Source: Agapetus fuscipes (taxonomy: Eukaryota; Arthropoda; Insecta; Trichoptera; Glossosomatidae). From it: a DNA stretch of 64,000 bases. Positions 19,548 to 29,125 of the stretch are shown one piece after another; the first letter of the stretch is position 1, and each line of letters begins with the position of its first letter. A model generated the notes under the pieces. It did no database searches. It saw nothing but the letters and a program-made list of their open reading frames with translations, and had not been told where the DNA came from. The translations under genes were made by a program, and so were the position numbers. Location of the stretch: positions 3,968,001 through 4,032,000 of the forward strand of contig OX637337.1 in the NCBI GenBank assembly GCA_951799405.1, in the 5' to 3' direction.

Positions 19548-20035
19548 AGAGACTGTAACTGTGAATGTAACTTTGTCACCATTCCACTAAGGGTGGCAAG
19601 AGCCCTTGTATTTCTTCGTTTCCATACATACCTCTTTCAAGTCATTCATATCCATCACTTTTTTTATAAATGTTTTTAGGCTTTCACGGCCGGATCTAGA
19701 TGCTAGATTTTCTGGTTCCGGGTTTTGACCGTGGTCCATGTTTTTGCTTGTAGACAAGAAGAAGACAAGCAAAAACATGGACCACGGTCAAAACCCGTAA
19801 CTTTTTTTATACATTTTCAACATTTATATTCACCTTCAACATCATTCTTTCACAATCTCCTCAATCTGTAAGCTCCATACTTTTCTCGGTCGTCTCATAC
19901 CTCATTTTCCTTTCACACTTCCTCAGTATATATACTTTGTTAGATTATTATCATGCATTCTTTCCACATGCCCAAACCATCTCATCACATTCTTTTGTAC
20001 CTTAACTTTCACATCCTCTTTCAACATTCTTTCCT
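19548..20035 (-). pseudogene. LINE-G 3' end, interrupted by a foldback
   Basis: Sense strand minus. GATGAGATGGTTTGGGCATG and GGAAAGAATGCATGATAAT near 19980, then GACGACCGAGAAAAGTATGG, AGATTGTGAAAGAATGATG, GATGGATATGAATGACTTGA, and an end in AGTTACATTCACAGTTACAG. The coding sense corresponds to the C-terminal RWFGHVERM...GRPRK...KDRKKW region. A foldback element at 19672-19800 splits it. Confidence 0.75.
19672..19800. mobile_element. Foldback element
   Basis: GGGTTTTGACCGTGGTCCAT plus GTTTTTGCTTGT pairs with its exact complement after a spacer of about 11 bases (19723-19753 with 19765-19797). The left flank TTTTTAGGCTTTCACGGCCGG is shared with the related element at 24.0 kb. Confidence 0.75.
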
Positions 20036-20290
20036 GTCATGCTTCTCAAATGCTTCATTTCCACCGTTTACACTTTATTCATTTTACTTTACTACATTTC
20101 TGTGAATCTAGAGGTCTATGACATTAGTTTAAGTGCCAGAGAGATGTTAAATATCCATAATTGGATGAGCAAGATGGTTCGATTTCGGGTGGTGCACACC
20201 AAATTATTTCAAACTTTTTAGGGTTTGTGTATTCACAATGTGAAAATTCATTCCAAAATTATTTTTTTCATTATAAAACTAAGCTCTTCG
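20036..20290. other. No recognised feature
   Basis: A short frame at 20039-20221 has no recognisable motif and probably arises by chance. Confidence 0.4.
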
Positions 20291-20430
20291 TGGCTTACTA
20301 AAAGGTTATTTAAAACAATCCAGTATTGCTTTAGAATTTGTGCTTTCTATCGTTACAACCGAGCTAACAGAGAGCTCGTTAGGTATGATTTGCGCAAACA
20401 CAGTTTTCAGCAAATAATTAATGAAACAAT
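20291..20430 (+). mobile_element. Degenerate SINE-A 3' end, type 1 tail
   Basis: CTTTCTATCGTTACAACCGA, AGAGAGCTCGTTAGGTATGA, AACACAGTTTTCAGCAAATA follow the type 1 order with many changes. Confidence 0.5.
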
Positions 20431-21055
20431 TCAGTTCATTGCGGTGTTTTCTATTAACAAATAAAGTACAGCCTTCAATAGAAATGAGATCCTTCTCCTT
20501 CGAGAACATGGAAATACCTTTGTTCTTTACAAACAGGGATAGTAAAGCTGTTTTGTACTTAAGTTTTAAGACGTCAAGTCAATGTTCTTCGCTTTTATGT
20601 GACTCACTTCGTTTTGTATCGTAAGCGAAGTCTTTCAAGTTTAAAATTTAACATTTAAACTCAACAATAAAGTTTTACATGAAAATCTATGAAACATTAA
20701 ACAGCACATCTGGTGAGCTTTTAAGTCTCTTTATATTTTTGTGATAAAACGGTTTAAAAGAAGGTTATTCAATACTTGGTACAGTTCATCCCACGCTAGT
20801 CTGCTGGTCTGATACACTGAGCCGTTTATTGGTCCTTATATATTATGTGACTTTAAAACTCCGTATATCTTGTCGGTACTAAAACAACGATAAGACAATA
20901 TCACCTGAGGCTTAGAAGATTTCCAGTTTCATCCATAAAGTCTTATCTAAGTTGCAAATATTATATATTTACATCTACAATAAACTCTTCCTCAATTGGG
21001 CACAAAATTCGAATTTAGATTTTTTTTGTTGTAGCCAATTTTTTTCTTTTGACAA
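20431..21055. other. Mostly unrecognised
   Basis: A TREP-like word (TCTTATCTAAGTTGCAAAT) occurs at about 20941. Otherwise nothing shared was found. Confidence 0.4.
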
Positions 21056-21185
21056 GTTCATCCTCTACTGTCACGCAGAAAAGGTGCATCGTAAAGACGT
21101 CGCTGATTGGCCGACGACATGTCGAGAATTATGTAAGTCTCCCATGACGGTTCGTCTCATACCCGAAAAGTGTAAATTAATATTG
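21056..21185 (+). repeat. Family E copy
   Basis: GCAGAAAAGGTGCATCGTAA, GACGTCGCTGATTGGCCGAC, then CCCATGACGGTTCGTCTCAT and ACCCGAAAAGTGTAA. Confidence 0.7.
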
Positions 21186-21344
21186 ATATTAATTATTATT
21201 TCGTGTTCTAAGGTAATATGTCAATGCTATAACATTAAGAAACCTTGTCACGTCTTGGAAACTGGTTTAAACACTGCTAGTTGGATTTGTAAATTTAAAA
21301 AAGACAGTAAATACGCACGGTAGGTTGTACCATATATGAAGATA

Positions 21345-21432
21345 GCCTCTGTAGATTTGCCTCTATTTTTTCCTATCCTTTCTCTTTCAATTCATTCACA
21401 TCCATCACCTTTTTCAGACTTTTCCTTCTTAG
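21345..21432 (-). pseudogene. LINE-G fragment
   Basis: On the minus strand: GGTGATGGATGTGAATGAAT, AGGATAGGAAAAAATAGAGG. Matches the extreme 3' coding part of LINE-G. Confidence 0.55.
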
Positions 21433-21519
21433 ACTAAATTGCGTACAAAAATATGACAAATATTTGTAACTTCCTCATATTTTCTTCTTTTACTCAGTTT
21501 AAGCCACTATGGTACTTAG

Positions 21520-21787
21520 TGCCATTTTTTAATCAACTAAATATGTAAGTGCTGATTCACTGATCTGAGAAATCGTGGATAAAACATTTCATTGGGTGTA
21601 ACTTCTCATAGTAAGTGAACTAATTATAAGAAAGTGCTTATAAATAACTTCTAAATAACAACATTTTCACACTTTTATAATGTTTCCTCATATAGAAAAT
21701 AGGGAAAAAGTTGCATTTATCTGAGAAACCCATTGACGGAGACACCCGTGTTAGCTAAATATGACCCTTATACAATTTTATCTCTAA
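21520..21787 (+). repeat. Family G repeat
   Basis: The longest uninterrupted copy: GTGCTGATTCACTGATCTGA, AACTTCTCATAGTAAGTGAA, TATAATGTTTCCTCATATAG, TTATCTGAGAAACCCATTG. Confidence 0.7.
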
Positions 21788-21794
21788 GGTACTG

Positions 21795-22385
21795 AAATGA
21801 TATGATGATGATGATGATGGATGATTTATTTCCGGTGGCGCCGTTTAATGATCACAGACCATCTCAAGGGCGCTGTGCCTTCGAAAACAGCATTTTCTTA
21901 AGTCCTCTTCTGAAGGCGATTATGGGCTAATCAGAGCGAAGGTCGACAGGCAGCTTATTCCAGGCAACTGGCCCGGCTACCCCAAAGCTCCTGTCCACAA
22001 AATTATATGTATTTGCTCTTATGGGTTCTTTGATCCTGTTGGTAGCAGTAAAAGCAGAGGGCAGTGGTTGCCTTGTAACGACATCTGCAGGACATAGTTC
22101 AGCGAGACATGGAAGTGCCGTACCCTTTAGGCCTTGTGGACTGTGAGACATAGCTTGAACTCAGCCCTCTCACGGACCCTCAGCCATTGCAGCTCACGCA
22201 GCAGCGGGGAGATGTGGCAGTATTTACCCTTTTTGTATATTATCTTTGAAGCAGCGTTGAAGGCCATCTGCAGATGATCAAATAGCTTCTGGGGTAGCCC
22301 TGTGTAGATAATATTGCAATAGTCAAGACGAGAGACAACTAAGGCAGCCACCAAGCTCTTTAAGGCGTCTACGTTATAATGCAAT
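21795..22385 (-). pseudogene. LINE 3' end (CR1/L2-type reverse transcriptase C-terminus)
   Basis: On the minus strand, about 150 codons keep the family pattern: LVAALVVSRLDYCNIIYTGL, then FNAASKIIYKKGKYCHISPL, LRELQWLRVRERAEFKLCLT, then across a frameshift near 22140 NFVDRSFGVAGPVAWNKLPV. These follow the catalytic domain in CR1/L2-like non-LTR elements; the YADD motif itself is absent. The 3' end reads GCGCCCTTGAGATGGTCTGT, AAACGGCGCC and AAATAAATCATCCATCATC. It is the same design as the SINE-A type 1 tail. It is 5'-truncated at about 22385. Confidence 0.85.
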
Positions 22386-22848
22386 GACCACATCGTACAC
22401 ACCATTTGCAAGCACAGAAAAAAAATAAGAACATTCGACGTGTTCGTGTCCACTCGAAATGTGTGGATCGTGACCATTGGGAGCCATTGGATTGACACAA
22501 GCTGTTCATCAGACCCTGTTTCGACTATCTCTTTAATAATTAATGTCTTGCCACCAAAAGGTACCCAAGTATACAACTCAATCAAAACGTTAACCAAAAA
22601 GTGTACAAAAATTGAAACGCTCACAGAACGCGCTGTTTAAGTTGATGTAGTTTTTTTTTCTGTTAACGTTTATGGTGTCTGTGTTTCTCTTTCGGGTGAT
22701 TGTGCAATAATTCGTGCCGTTTGCTTCTAAATCGAACGACGCTGTGTGAAAGGAGCCCCACACCAGATAAATCATCGATTTGTAAATATAGTTAATTAAT
22801 ATTATAGATGTTCCGTGGGTGTTTTGTTTCTATTTCACATAAGATGCC
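22386..22848. other. Unassigned
   Basis: The minus strand carries GTCTGATGAACAGC close to GTCGAAAC, recalling motifs in other foldback repeats here. No repeat partner was identified with confidence. Confidence 0.35.
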
Positions 22849-23024
22849 AAAGGTTCATCCAGCCTCACAGAAAATTGGTCTATTTTTTTAAATAGATTTG
22901 TGAGGAGTAGTGCAGTTCACCAACATATTTTTCCTGGCCAGAAACAGGTATTAAGATCGTCAATGAATAATTTGTAATTTAATACTTTTAATGAATATTA
23001 ATACATAATTACCCAATGACATCT
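22849..23024 (-). mobile_element. SINE-C 3' part, split by LINE-G
   Basis: After a SINE-A scrap at 22849-22885 (GGTTCATCCAGCCTCACAG), the minus strand carries AATACCTGTTTCTGGCCAGG and the TTCACAAATC end. SINE-C resumes at 23338 beyond the insertion. Confidence 0.75.
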
Positions 23025-23337
23025 ACAAAAGAATATGATGAGATGGTTTGGGCATGTGGAAAGAATGAATGATGATAGACTGACAAAGTATGTATTCCGA
23101 GGTAGTGTGAAAGGTAAAAGAGGTAAGGGACGACCGAGAAAAGTATGGAGTGATCAGATTGTGGAGATTGTGAAAGAATGGGATGTACAAAGCGAGCGTA
23201 AAAGAAGATAATGCATGATAAAGGTGATGGATATGAATGAATTAAAGGAGGTATGTAAGGATAGGAAAAAATGGAGGCAGCTCTGCAGAGGCTCTGGTCA
23301 CCCCTAGCGGAATGACGACAAAGTAACAGTTACAGTT
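23025..23337 (+). pseudogene. LINE-G 3' end, best preserved copy
   Basis: Flanked by ACATCT at 23019-23024 and 23338-23343, a clear target duplication. The plus frame reads MRWFGHVERMNDDRLTKYVF, then KGKRGKGRPRKVWSDQIVEI and, after a stop, MDMNELKEVCKDRKKWRQLC. It ends in AGTAACAGTTACAGTT. This C-terminal pattern is common at the end of non-LTR polyproteins; the exact clade cannot be set without the reverse transcriptase domain. It is 5'-truncated, as expected for target-primed insertion. Confidence 0.85.
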
Positions 23338-23465
23338 ACATCTGTTGAACCAGGATCGAAGTTACAGTCGATATAGCATGGCGTAGGCGGGGTTCGAACC
23401 ATCGTTAGTGCCAATAACGTGAATTCGAGCGCCGACGCCTCTCAACCATCACAGCGACCAGCGAC
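23338..23465 (-). mobile_element. SINE-C-like head region
   Basis: Continues the SINE-C broken at 23024: TCTGTTGAACCAGGATCGAA, then GGCGGGGTTCGAACC as the complement of a B-box. The tRNA-like part differs from the 25.5 kb copy, so this may be a sister family. Confidence 0.55.
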
Positions 23466-23546
23466 TTGCTTGAGTATTGGCGCTTTCTATGGTGACGATA
23501 AAGCTTGCAGAAGACTCTTTAGTTGTGATTCTAAAAAACCAACTGG
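23466..23546 (+). mobile_element. SINE-A fragment with type 1 tail
   Basis: CTTGCTTGAGTATTGGCGCT, AAGCTTGCAGAAGACTCTTT, AGTTGTGATTC. Confidence 0.55.
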
Positions 23547-23895
23547 GCCAATCGCCGACCGTAGGTACTACAACAAGGAGCGCAACCCGATCAAGGTGTT
23601 GCAATGAACAGTGTCAATAAACAACCATAGTGCAAAGGCGACACAGTTACAGTTACAGAGGCAGAAGTTTATCATTGTTATTGATTGATATTTTTATTAA
23701 CATATTCTCTGTTATCTGGAACCGCTTTGTCATGTTGGGTGACATTTAATGAGCTTTTATAGACACAAAACAAACATTATTCTCCTTATCATTCACTTCA
23801 GAGTGCTAATCTCTGTAAGCGACAAATATCGGCGATAAAATGTTATTAAACAATAAACTTAATACATTGTCATCATATCATATGCCCTGATTCAA
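23547..23895. other. No recognised feature
   Basis: Includes ACACAGTTACAGTTACAG at about 23640, the signature of a LINE-G end, without a recognisable body. Otherwise A+T-rich. Confidence 0.4.
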
Positions 23896-23996
23896 GGAAG
23901 GGCGGCAAAGGTTCACATGCGGCATGTGCAAGCGCGAACTTAAACATGTCTGCTAGTGAAGATGAATATAATCTGAATGCACATACAAATCTTCAT
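23896..23996 (+). mobile_element. TREP fragment
   Basis: CAAGGAAGGGCGGCAAAGG jumps to GGTTCACATGCGGCATGTGC and GCGCGAACTTAAACATGTC: an internally deleted TREP. Confidence 0.65.
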
Positions 23997-24262
23997 TTTT
24001 AGGCTTTCACGACCGGATTCGGATGCTTGATTTTTTAGTTCCGGGTTTGGACAGTGGTCCATATTTTTGCTTCTTTTTTCTTTTTCTTCTTTCTTGATAC
24101 TTCTTGAAGACCTTCAGCTGACGTTTCGTCTCATGTGAGCAGAGTTCCGAACAAGTCACCCACAGAGTAGACGAAACGTCAGCTGAAAGTCTTCAAGAAG
24201 TATCAAGAAAAAGAAAAAAAAAAAAAAATGGACCACGGTCAAAACTCGGAACCAAAAAATCG
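23997..24262. mobile_element. Foldback element, related to the one at 19.7 kb
   Basis: Outer arms carry GGACAGTGGTCCATATTTTT and its near complement TGGACCACGGTCAAAACTCG. Inner arms carry TTGATACTTCTTGAAGACCT, CAGCTGACGTTTCGTCT and their complements, around a core of about 45 bp. It begins with TTTTTAGGCTTTCACGACCGG as at 19.68 kb. Confidence 0.8.
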
Positions 24263-24298
24263 AACACATATCGTTGTAATTTAGATTAGATTATAAAG

Positions 24299-24452
24299 TA
24301 TCGCAACTATCGCAACTAAGCTACACATATAGTGTAACTTCTTGCCTGCGTTATCCTCGAAGGAGTCGCATGTGGCGCTTCGGGACCTATTTTTTTTTAC
24401 AGGTAAGGGGGCCGGCCTCACACCAACCTCTTTCAGTTGAAGTGTGAGAAAA
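24299..24452 (-). mobile_element. SINE-B 3' part
   Basis: On the minus strand: CTGAAAGAGGTTGGTGTGAG, GCCGGCCCCCTTACCTG, CCACATGCGACTCCTTCGAG, ATAACGCAGGCAAGAAGTTA, CACTATATGTGTAGCTTAG. Confidence 0.85.
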
Positions 24453-24560
24453 AATGAAAATGCATTAGACTTTATTATTCTTCTTAATTTTGATTGCAGC
24501 ATCGTAGGACTTAATTGTCTTTTATTGCCTTCAAAAGGGACGAAGAAAAAAAAATACAAT

Positions 24561-24670
24561 CTAGGGGTTTGCGATAGGCGCACGTCTGTCAAAGTGACAG
24601 TTGACAGTCGGAGGCGAATAAGGGCGCAATTAACGGCCATTTTGGATCTTGGCGGGATCAACCCCTAATG
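24561..24670. mobile_element. Possible short MITE with TAGGGGTT ends
   Basis: CTAGGGGTTTGCGATAG at the left faces GATCAACCCCTAATG at the right over about 108 bp, and the interior is richer in G+C. Only 8 bp of inverted repeat are clear, so this is tentative. Confidence 0.35.
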
Positions 24671-25144
24671 GAAATAACACGTTAGATATCGGGGAGGAAG
24701 GAAAAACGTCCCTTAGGATCGGGGGTAATGAAAATATACTTCATTTGAGACGAGAAAAATAAGGGGAAATTAGTGGGGTATGCTCTCAAATAGCCGTTAA
24801 GAATTACGATAAGGGTAGCGAATTTCGTGAATATTTTTCCAAATTTTCATTATTTTTTTCTTGCTTATTCTTAAGTGTTCTTCGCATCAGTGAAATGTGT
24901 AACCTAAGATTAAAAAATGTGGGAAAATTTAAGATTCAGATTTAATGCACTCATGCAAAAAGACATGCATCAGTTGGTCCTTACTTTTGTTGCTTGTGTA
25001 TTTACAAAATAATAAAGAAACAAACCCTCGAATCGTCTGCCATCTGATTCAAAGATGAGCTTTCCATGAAATAAATAAAAATAAAAATCGTTATAACAAG
25101 CCAATGTTAGAGAAGTTTTAAATATTTTTCAAATCAGTTTTCAG
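24671..25144. other. Largely unrecognised, with a TREP 3' scrap
   Basis: AAATTTAAGATTCAGATTTA, TGCACTCATGC at about 24925-24960 resemble a degenerate TREP. The rest is unassigned. Confidence 0.4.
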
Positions 25145-25240
25145 TTTTCCTAAGACACATTAGTCCAATACACATACTAAAAATGCTCATGTGAAATTAC
25201 CTCTGATGGAGATAAGACAAACTAGCACTAAGGACACGTA
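25145..25240 (-). repeat. Family C, inverted partial copy
   Basis: TAAGACACATTAGTCCAATA, TGCTCATGTGAAATTACCTC and AAGACAAACTAGCACTAAGG are the complement of family C. It separates two TREP pieces. Confidence 0.7.
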
Positions 25241-25242
25241 AT

Positions 25243-25348
25243 GATGCCCTGCAACTCTTGCCGCCCTTTCTTGAAACAGAGGTGAATCTGGAAAAAATTA
25301 AATAAAATTCAAATTATAGGTGGTTAGCCTCAATCCAACCTATAAGTT
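25243..25348 (-). mobile_element. TREP 5' part
   Basis: CCCTGCAACTCTTGCCGCCC, CAGAGGTGAATCTGG, GGTGGTTAGCCTCAATCC and CTATAAGTTAAGGAAA. Confidence 0.65.
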
Positions 25349-25510
25349 AAGGAAAACTTTAGAAAAATTGATAAATTAAATCTCCTTTGTTTTTTTCTGA
25401 AGCAGGATTGATTAGATTAATCTAAGTATTTCGTCATGACATTTTTTTTAGTTGCAGTGGTCAGCCTCATATCAACGTATAAATTTTAAAAAACTTATAA
25501 AAATTTAGTT

Positions 25511-26026
25511 GGTGTTATGGCCGAGGGGTCAAGTGGGCTGATCTTTCTAGCGTGTTTGGAATAGAGCAACGTTGGTTCGATCGCCACTTAGGTCATTTGA
25601 CCATAACTTTGAACCTGGAACATTGGGTAATTATTAATTAATAATGAATTCAAATAAACAATAATGAATTATTGATTGATGATATTAATACCTGTTTCTG
25701 GCCAGGCAGAATAGGTTGGTGAATTGCATTCCTCTTCACAAATCTAATCTAATCTAAGTTGCAAAGATATGTTACATTGGAGATTCACATTACATGCATT
25801 CTCACAACCAGACACGTACAAGTTCGCGCTTGCACATGCCTCATGTGAACCTACAACATAAAAACCAAATGTCAAATGGACATACACCCTGCAACTCTTG
25901 CTGTCCTTCCCTGAGACAGGGGTGACATTGGCAAAGTGAACCATTTTTACAGCATAGGTGGTCAGCCGCATACCAACCTATAAGTCAAGGAACTCACACA
26001 AATCTGTTTAAAAAAAAAAAAAACAT
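25511..26026 (+). mobile_element. SINE-C, full length, interrupted by TREP
   Basis: The head GTTATGGCCGAGGGGTCAAG has the extended A-box of Ser/Leu-type tRNAs, and the B-box is GGTTCGATCGCC. A long A+T body leads to AATACCTGTTTCTGGCCAGG and TTCACAAATCT, then a poly(A) run at 26012-26024 after the insertion. TREP sits in the 3' end with CACAAATCT on both sides. Confidence 0.85.
25746..25996 (-). mobile_element. TREP, full length with 9 bp target duplication
   Basis: CACAAATCT at 25737-25745 and 25997-26005 defines the edges. In its own sense the element starts near GTTCCTTGACTTATAGG and ends GCAACTTAGATTAGATT. This copy fixes TREP as a retroposon of about 250 bp with a pentanucleotide tail. 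No A/B-box pair is convincing, so it is not an ordinary tRNA-derived SINE. Confidence 0.9.
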
Positions 26027-26354
26027 TACAAAAGGACAACCACACTTTGAAATAAATAAATATTATTAACTAACATCATTTCTAAATATTTTGATGAATG
26101 GCCTCATATTTTCCACGCTTTCAAAAAAATGCTACTAAACTTGTCAAACTAGCCACTAAATAACTTACCGAATATATTATATGCCGAAAAGATATCGTGA
26201 GACTCGATACAAAATCTGTAACATACACTCATCAAATATATTAGACATAAACACACATCTGTGACGATCATCGTAACGATTTAGGTTATCGGGGTAATCG
26301 GTTATGGCTTTGAAAAAATTATATGCACCTACTGTTCAGCTGTTTAACGAATTT
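26027..26354. other. No recognised feature
   Basis: About 30 bp (ACATACACTCATCAAATATA) at 26222 recur at 27394, but no larger repeat is evident. Confidence 0.4.
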
Positions 26355-26357
26355 ATT

Positions 26358-26541
26358 TTTGACACAACAATCACTTTTTTTGGGCTATGTAGCCGTGGTC
26401 TGGTTGAGTCTTTCCGGACAGTTTCGCCCAGTGCTCCGATGTGCATTATCAGCGGTTGGCTAGTTGCTGTGATCTTCTTATCAAGAAGAAAGAATCAACC
26501 AGACGACGGCTACATAGCCCGAAAAAAGTGATTGTTGTGTC
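26358..26541. mobile_element. Foldback element
   Basis: GACACAACAATCACTTTTTT, GGGCTATGTAGCCGTGGTCT, GGTTGA faces its near-perfect complement (AATCAACCAGACGACGGCTA, CATAGCCCG, AAAAAAGTGATTGTTGTGTC). Arms are about 47-50 bp and the central part about 90 bp. Confidence 0.8.
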
Positions 26542-26781
26542 AACAAGAACCGCCCGTGAAAGCTTGAATGAATTTATTTTTGTCTGTCAGCTGTTTTTTT
26601 AAGTGTTATATTTCAAAAATATATCCAATAAATAACCCAGTTGTTGGAAAGCTTTTGTGCAAAGAAAAAAAAATAGTTCTCAAACCTGGCATGATTCCCT
26701 GTTTTGGTGTTTTATTTCAACACTCGTCTACAATCAAAAGTTGCAAAAATATATTGAAGTGTAAATTCTAGAAAGTCGTAT

Positions 26782-27152
26782 TGTTATATTTTTAGCGGAT
26801 CCTTGAATATAAATACTTCTGTTTATTTATTTTACACAATTTATTTATTAACTTTCGGTACCGACAGAGTTTTACAGCACCACGGTTGATCAATATCTGA
26901 TCTTACAAGGGGTCTTGGTCCTAATTTATACAGATTATTAAGAAAATTCTCGAAACATGGAGAATTGCTTTATACCACCATGCTGGATTTTACTAGAATA
27001 TTCGATTCAACACTTAAATAATCTCGAACAAATACAAATTATTATCAGGTACCTACCTAAGTATATACTCATTTCTAGCGACTTCAAAGACTTGTTATTA
27101 AATAACACAGACAAATTTATCACAAATACTAAGATCTTGCATATTCGTAACA
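26782..27152. mobile_element. Solo LTR (LTR2, 371 bp) with GTAT target duplication
   Basis: Starts TGTTATATTTTTAGCGG and ends ATATTCGTAACA. GTAT lies at 26778-26781 and 27153-27156. A homologous LTR at 34748-35075 shares ATTCTCGAAACATGGAGAAT, AATAATCTCGAAC-like and ATATTCGTAACA, and has the same flanking GTAT. AATAAA-like signals are on the minus strand, which suggests minus orientation. Confidence 0.75.
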
Positions 27153-27162
27153 GTATGCTTAA

Positions 27163-27345
27163 GAGTTGCAGGGCTTAGTTCATTTGAGATTGGGTTTTAA
27201 TATTGTAGGTCCACCTGCGGCATGTGTTAGCGCGAAATTATACATGTCTGCTTGTGGGAATGCATTTAAAATAAATCTTTAAATGATATATATCTTTGCA
27301 GCTTAGATTAGATTAGATTAGATTAGATTAGATTAGATGCTTGTA
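27163..27345 (+). mobile_element. TREP, 5'-truncated, with long GATTA tail
   Basis: Begins at AAGAGTTGCAGGGCTTAG and runs through GCGGCATGTGTTAGCGCG to GCAGCTTAGATTAGATTAG with six or more pentamers. It directly follows the LTR2 target duplication. Confidence 0.85.
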
Positions 27346-27590
27346 AGTGAGAAGTGGCAACTTGTTGGCCGATAGCTTAGCACCGGTATAACATACACTC
27401 ATCAAAATATATTAGACAAGACGCGTGAGACAAATACACTTTTATAGATCCACTTTTTATTATCACATACACCTCCCGTACCGTATATTTACTAGCCTTA
27501 CCTTACAACAGTACGTCAAGTATACAAATTCACGTTCAAACTAGATCATAACGTTAACAACAAAATTGTACTACAATTTCAACGCTCGTT
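27346..27590. other. No recognised feature
   Basis: A+T-rich spacer. Confidence 0.4.
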
Positions 27591-28146
27591 TTTTTTTTTT
27601 TTAATCCTGTGCGGGAGACTCCCTAGATTCTAGAGACTCTAGGGGTCTATTTTTTTTAAGTGATTTGTGAAGAGGAATGCAATTCACCAACCTATCCTGC
27701 CTGGCCAGAAACAGGTATTAATATCATCAATTAAAAATTCATTATTGATTTATATTAATGAATTATTTATTAATAATTAACCAATAACATCTGTTGAACC
27801 AGGGTCAAAGTTAAAGTCAAGTGACCCAAGCGGGGATCGAACAAACGTTATTCTATTCCAAATACGTTAGAAAGAATGACACTTGACATGACACTTGTTG
27901 TAGTGCCGCAGAGGTGTACGAGCTTGGTCGTCGCTACAAAGCGCCAATACTCAAGCAAGACCCAGTGCTGTAAGGCTGGATGGACCTTTGGTGACCGGTC
28001 ATTGGTAAAGGTTTATGAATTTTTCAACTCAGCGAGGAGCAAATTTTAAAATATAAATGGTATTTTTTTGTGCTCCGCCGGGATTCGAACCCACAACCTT
28101 CCCGTTCAGAGTCCGCAGTGTTACCACTGAGCTACAGACCGGTCAA
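27591..28146 (-). mobile_element. SINE-A type 2, interrupted by SINE-C
   Basis: On the minus strand: head with GGTCTGTAGCTCAGTGGTAA and B-box GGGTTCGAATCCC, a complete body, CAAGCTCG, then CACCTCTGCGGCACTACAAC. The type 2 tail continues on the far side of a SINE-C (27651-27887) with TAGACCCCTAGAGTCTCTAG, AATCTAGGGAGTCTCCCGC, CACAGGATT and poly(A). Confidence 0.85.
27651..27887 (-). mobile_element. SINE-C, 5'-truncated, inside SINE-A
   Basis: On the minus strand it begins at GTCAAGTGTCATTCTTTCTA within the tRNA-like head and ends AATTGCATTCCTCTTCACAA, ATCACTTAAAAAAA. It lacks the first bases of the head, as expected from incomplete reverse transcription. Confidence 0.8.
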
Positions 28147-28360
28147 AGTTGTTTAGTTTCAGTATATACATATATATTTTTGGTTAACGCTATCTATTGT
28201 TAAGTTAAAACGAAATGTTTTATACATACTTAGGTAAGAATCGAAACAACAGTCGTAATAATATGATAGTATTATATTATTTGTTCCCACAGTGTTACCT
28301 AAGCGTATTAATAAAAATAATTATAATTTTTTAAAGCCTCCAACTTGACAACTCGTCTCC
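28147..28360. other. No recognised feature
   Basis: A+T-rich spacer before the MITE. Confidence 0.4.
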
Positions 28361-28363
28361 TAA

Positions 28364-28654
28364 GGGGCCGTCCATAAATAACGTCATCGATTTTGGCCGA
28401 TTTTCGACCCCCCTTCCCCTTACAATCATCCTATAGTCATTATCTAATGACCCCCTCCCCCCTCTTGCTGAAATAATGGATGAACTTAATAATTAATAAT
28501 GTTATATTACTTACATAATATTTTGTATATTTTGTAGAAATTGGTATTTACAAGAACGACGTCACTTTTGGTACTCGTACATCATTTGCCATCATCCGCA
28601 GACCAGACTCCCCCCCCCCCCTTAATGAGAATGACGTAATATATAGACAGTCCC
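28364..28654. mobile_element. MITE with GGGGCCGTCCATAAA ends and TAA target duplication
   Basis: The left end GGGGCCGTCCATAAATAACG faces the right end ACGTAATATATAGACAGTCC, with TAA at 28361-28363 and 28655-28657. A CCCCCCTTCCCC-rich block near each end is typical of this widely distributed arthropod MITE group. A TWA duplication suggests PIF/Harbinger-like mobilisation, but there is no coding region to confirm it. Confidence 0.75.
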
Positions 28655-28880
28655 TAAGTGCTTGTTTGTCTTATGTCCGACAGAGGTAATTTCACGTGAG
28701 CAATGTTTGTATGTGTACTGAACCAATGTGTCTTATGAAAACTGGAAATTGATTTTGAAAATTTTAAAAAACAAGTCTCACATTATCGTGTTTTACTTTT
28801 TGTTTCTAAGCTCAGATTGTGTAGAATGTGATTTCAAGGTCATATTTGAGTCAAATGGTAGATAAGCCAAACAAGCACGT
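28655..28880 (+). repeat. Family C repeat
   Basis: TAAGTGCTTGTTTGTCTTAT, AGAGGTAATTTCACGTGAGC, GAACCAATGTGTCTTATGAA, CTCACATTATCGTGTTTTAC. It abuts the MITE end, so the MITE probably inserted at the family C edge. Confidence 0.75.
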
Positions 28881-28969
28881 GGGAGAGGAATAATCTGCAT
28901 CATGTGGAAGATCAGATTTTTTCGTCATATCCAATATATTTATCTCATTTCAAAATAACGCCTCACAAG

Positions 28970-29125
28970 AAATGAGAACCAGTTACCCCGGGAGCTGGGA
29001 AACCCCCGCTTCAACTGAGTGGTTGGTGTGAGGCCGGCCCCCTTACCTGTAAAAATAAATAGGTCCCGAAGCGCCACATGCGACTCCTTCGGGGATAACG
29101 CAGGCAAGAAGTTAAACTATAATAA
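28970..29125 (+). mobile_element. SINE-B 3' part
   Basis: CACAAGAAATGAGAACCAG, GGGAGCTGGGAAACCCCCGC, GTTGGTGTGAGGCCGGCCCC, CGCCACATGCGACTCCTTCG, AACGCAGGCAAGAAGTTAAA. Very close to consensus. Confidence 0.85.

Noticed and set aside
22386..22624. N-terminal extension of the LINE protein at 22.1-22.6 kb
   Set aside because: Only the part below about 22385 matches LINE sequence; the upstream residues share no family pattern and probably belong to another repeat.
27300..27340. Telomeric repeat (GATTA)n or TTAGG-like
   Set aside because: The pentamer runs are short, vary in length among copies and always sit at the TREP 3' end; the insect telomere repeat TTAGG is not present as an array.
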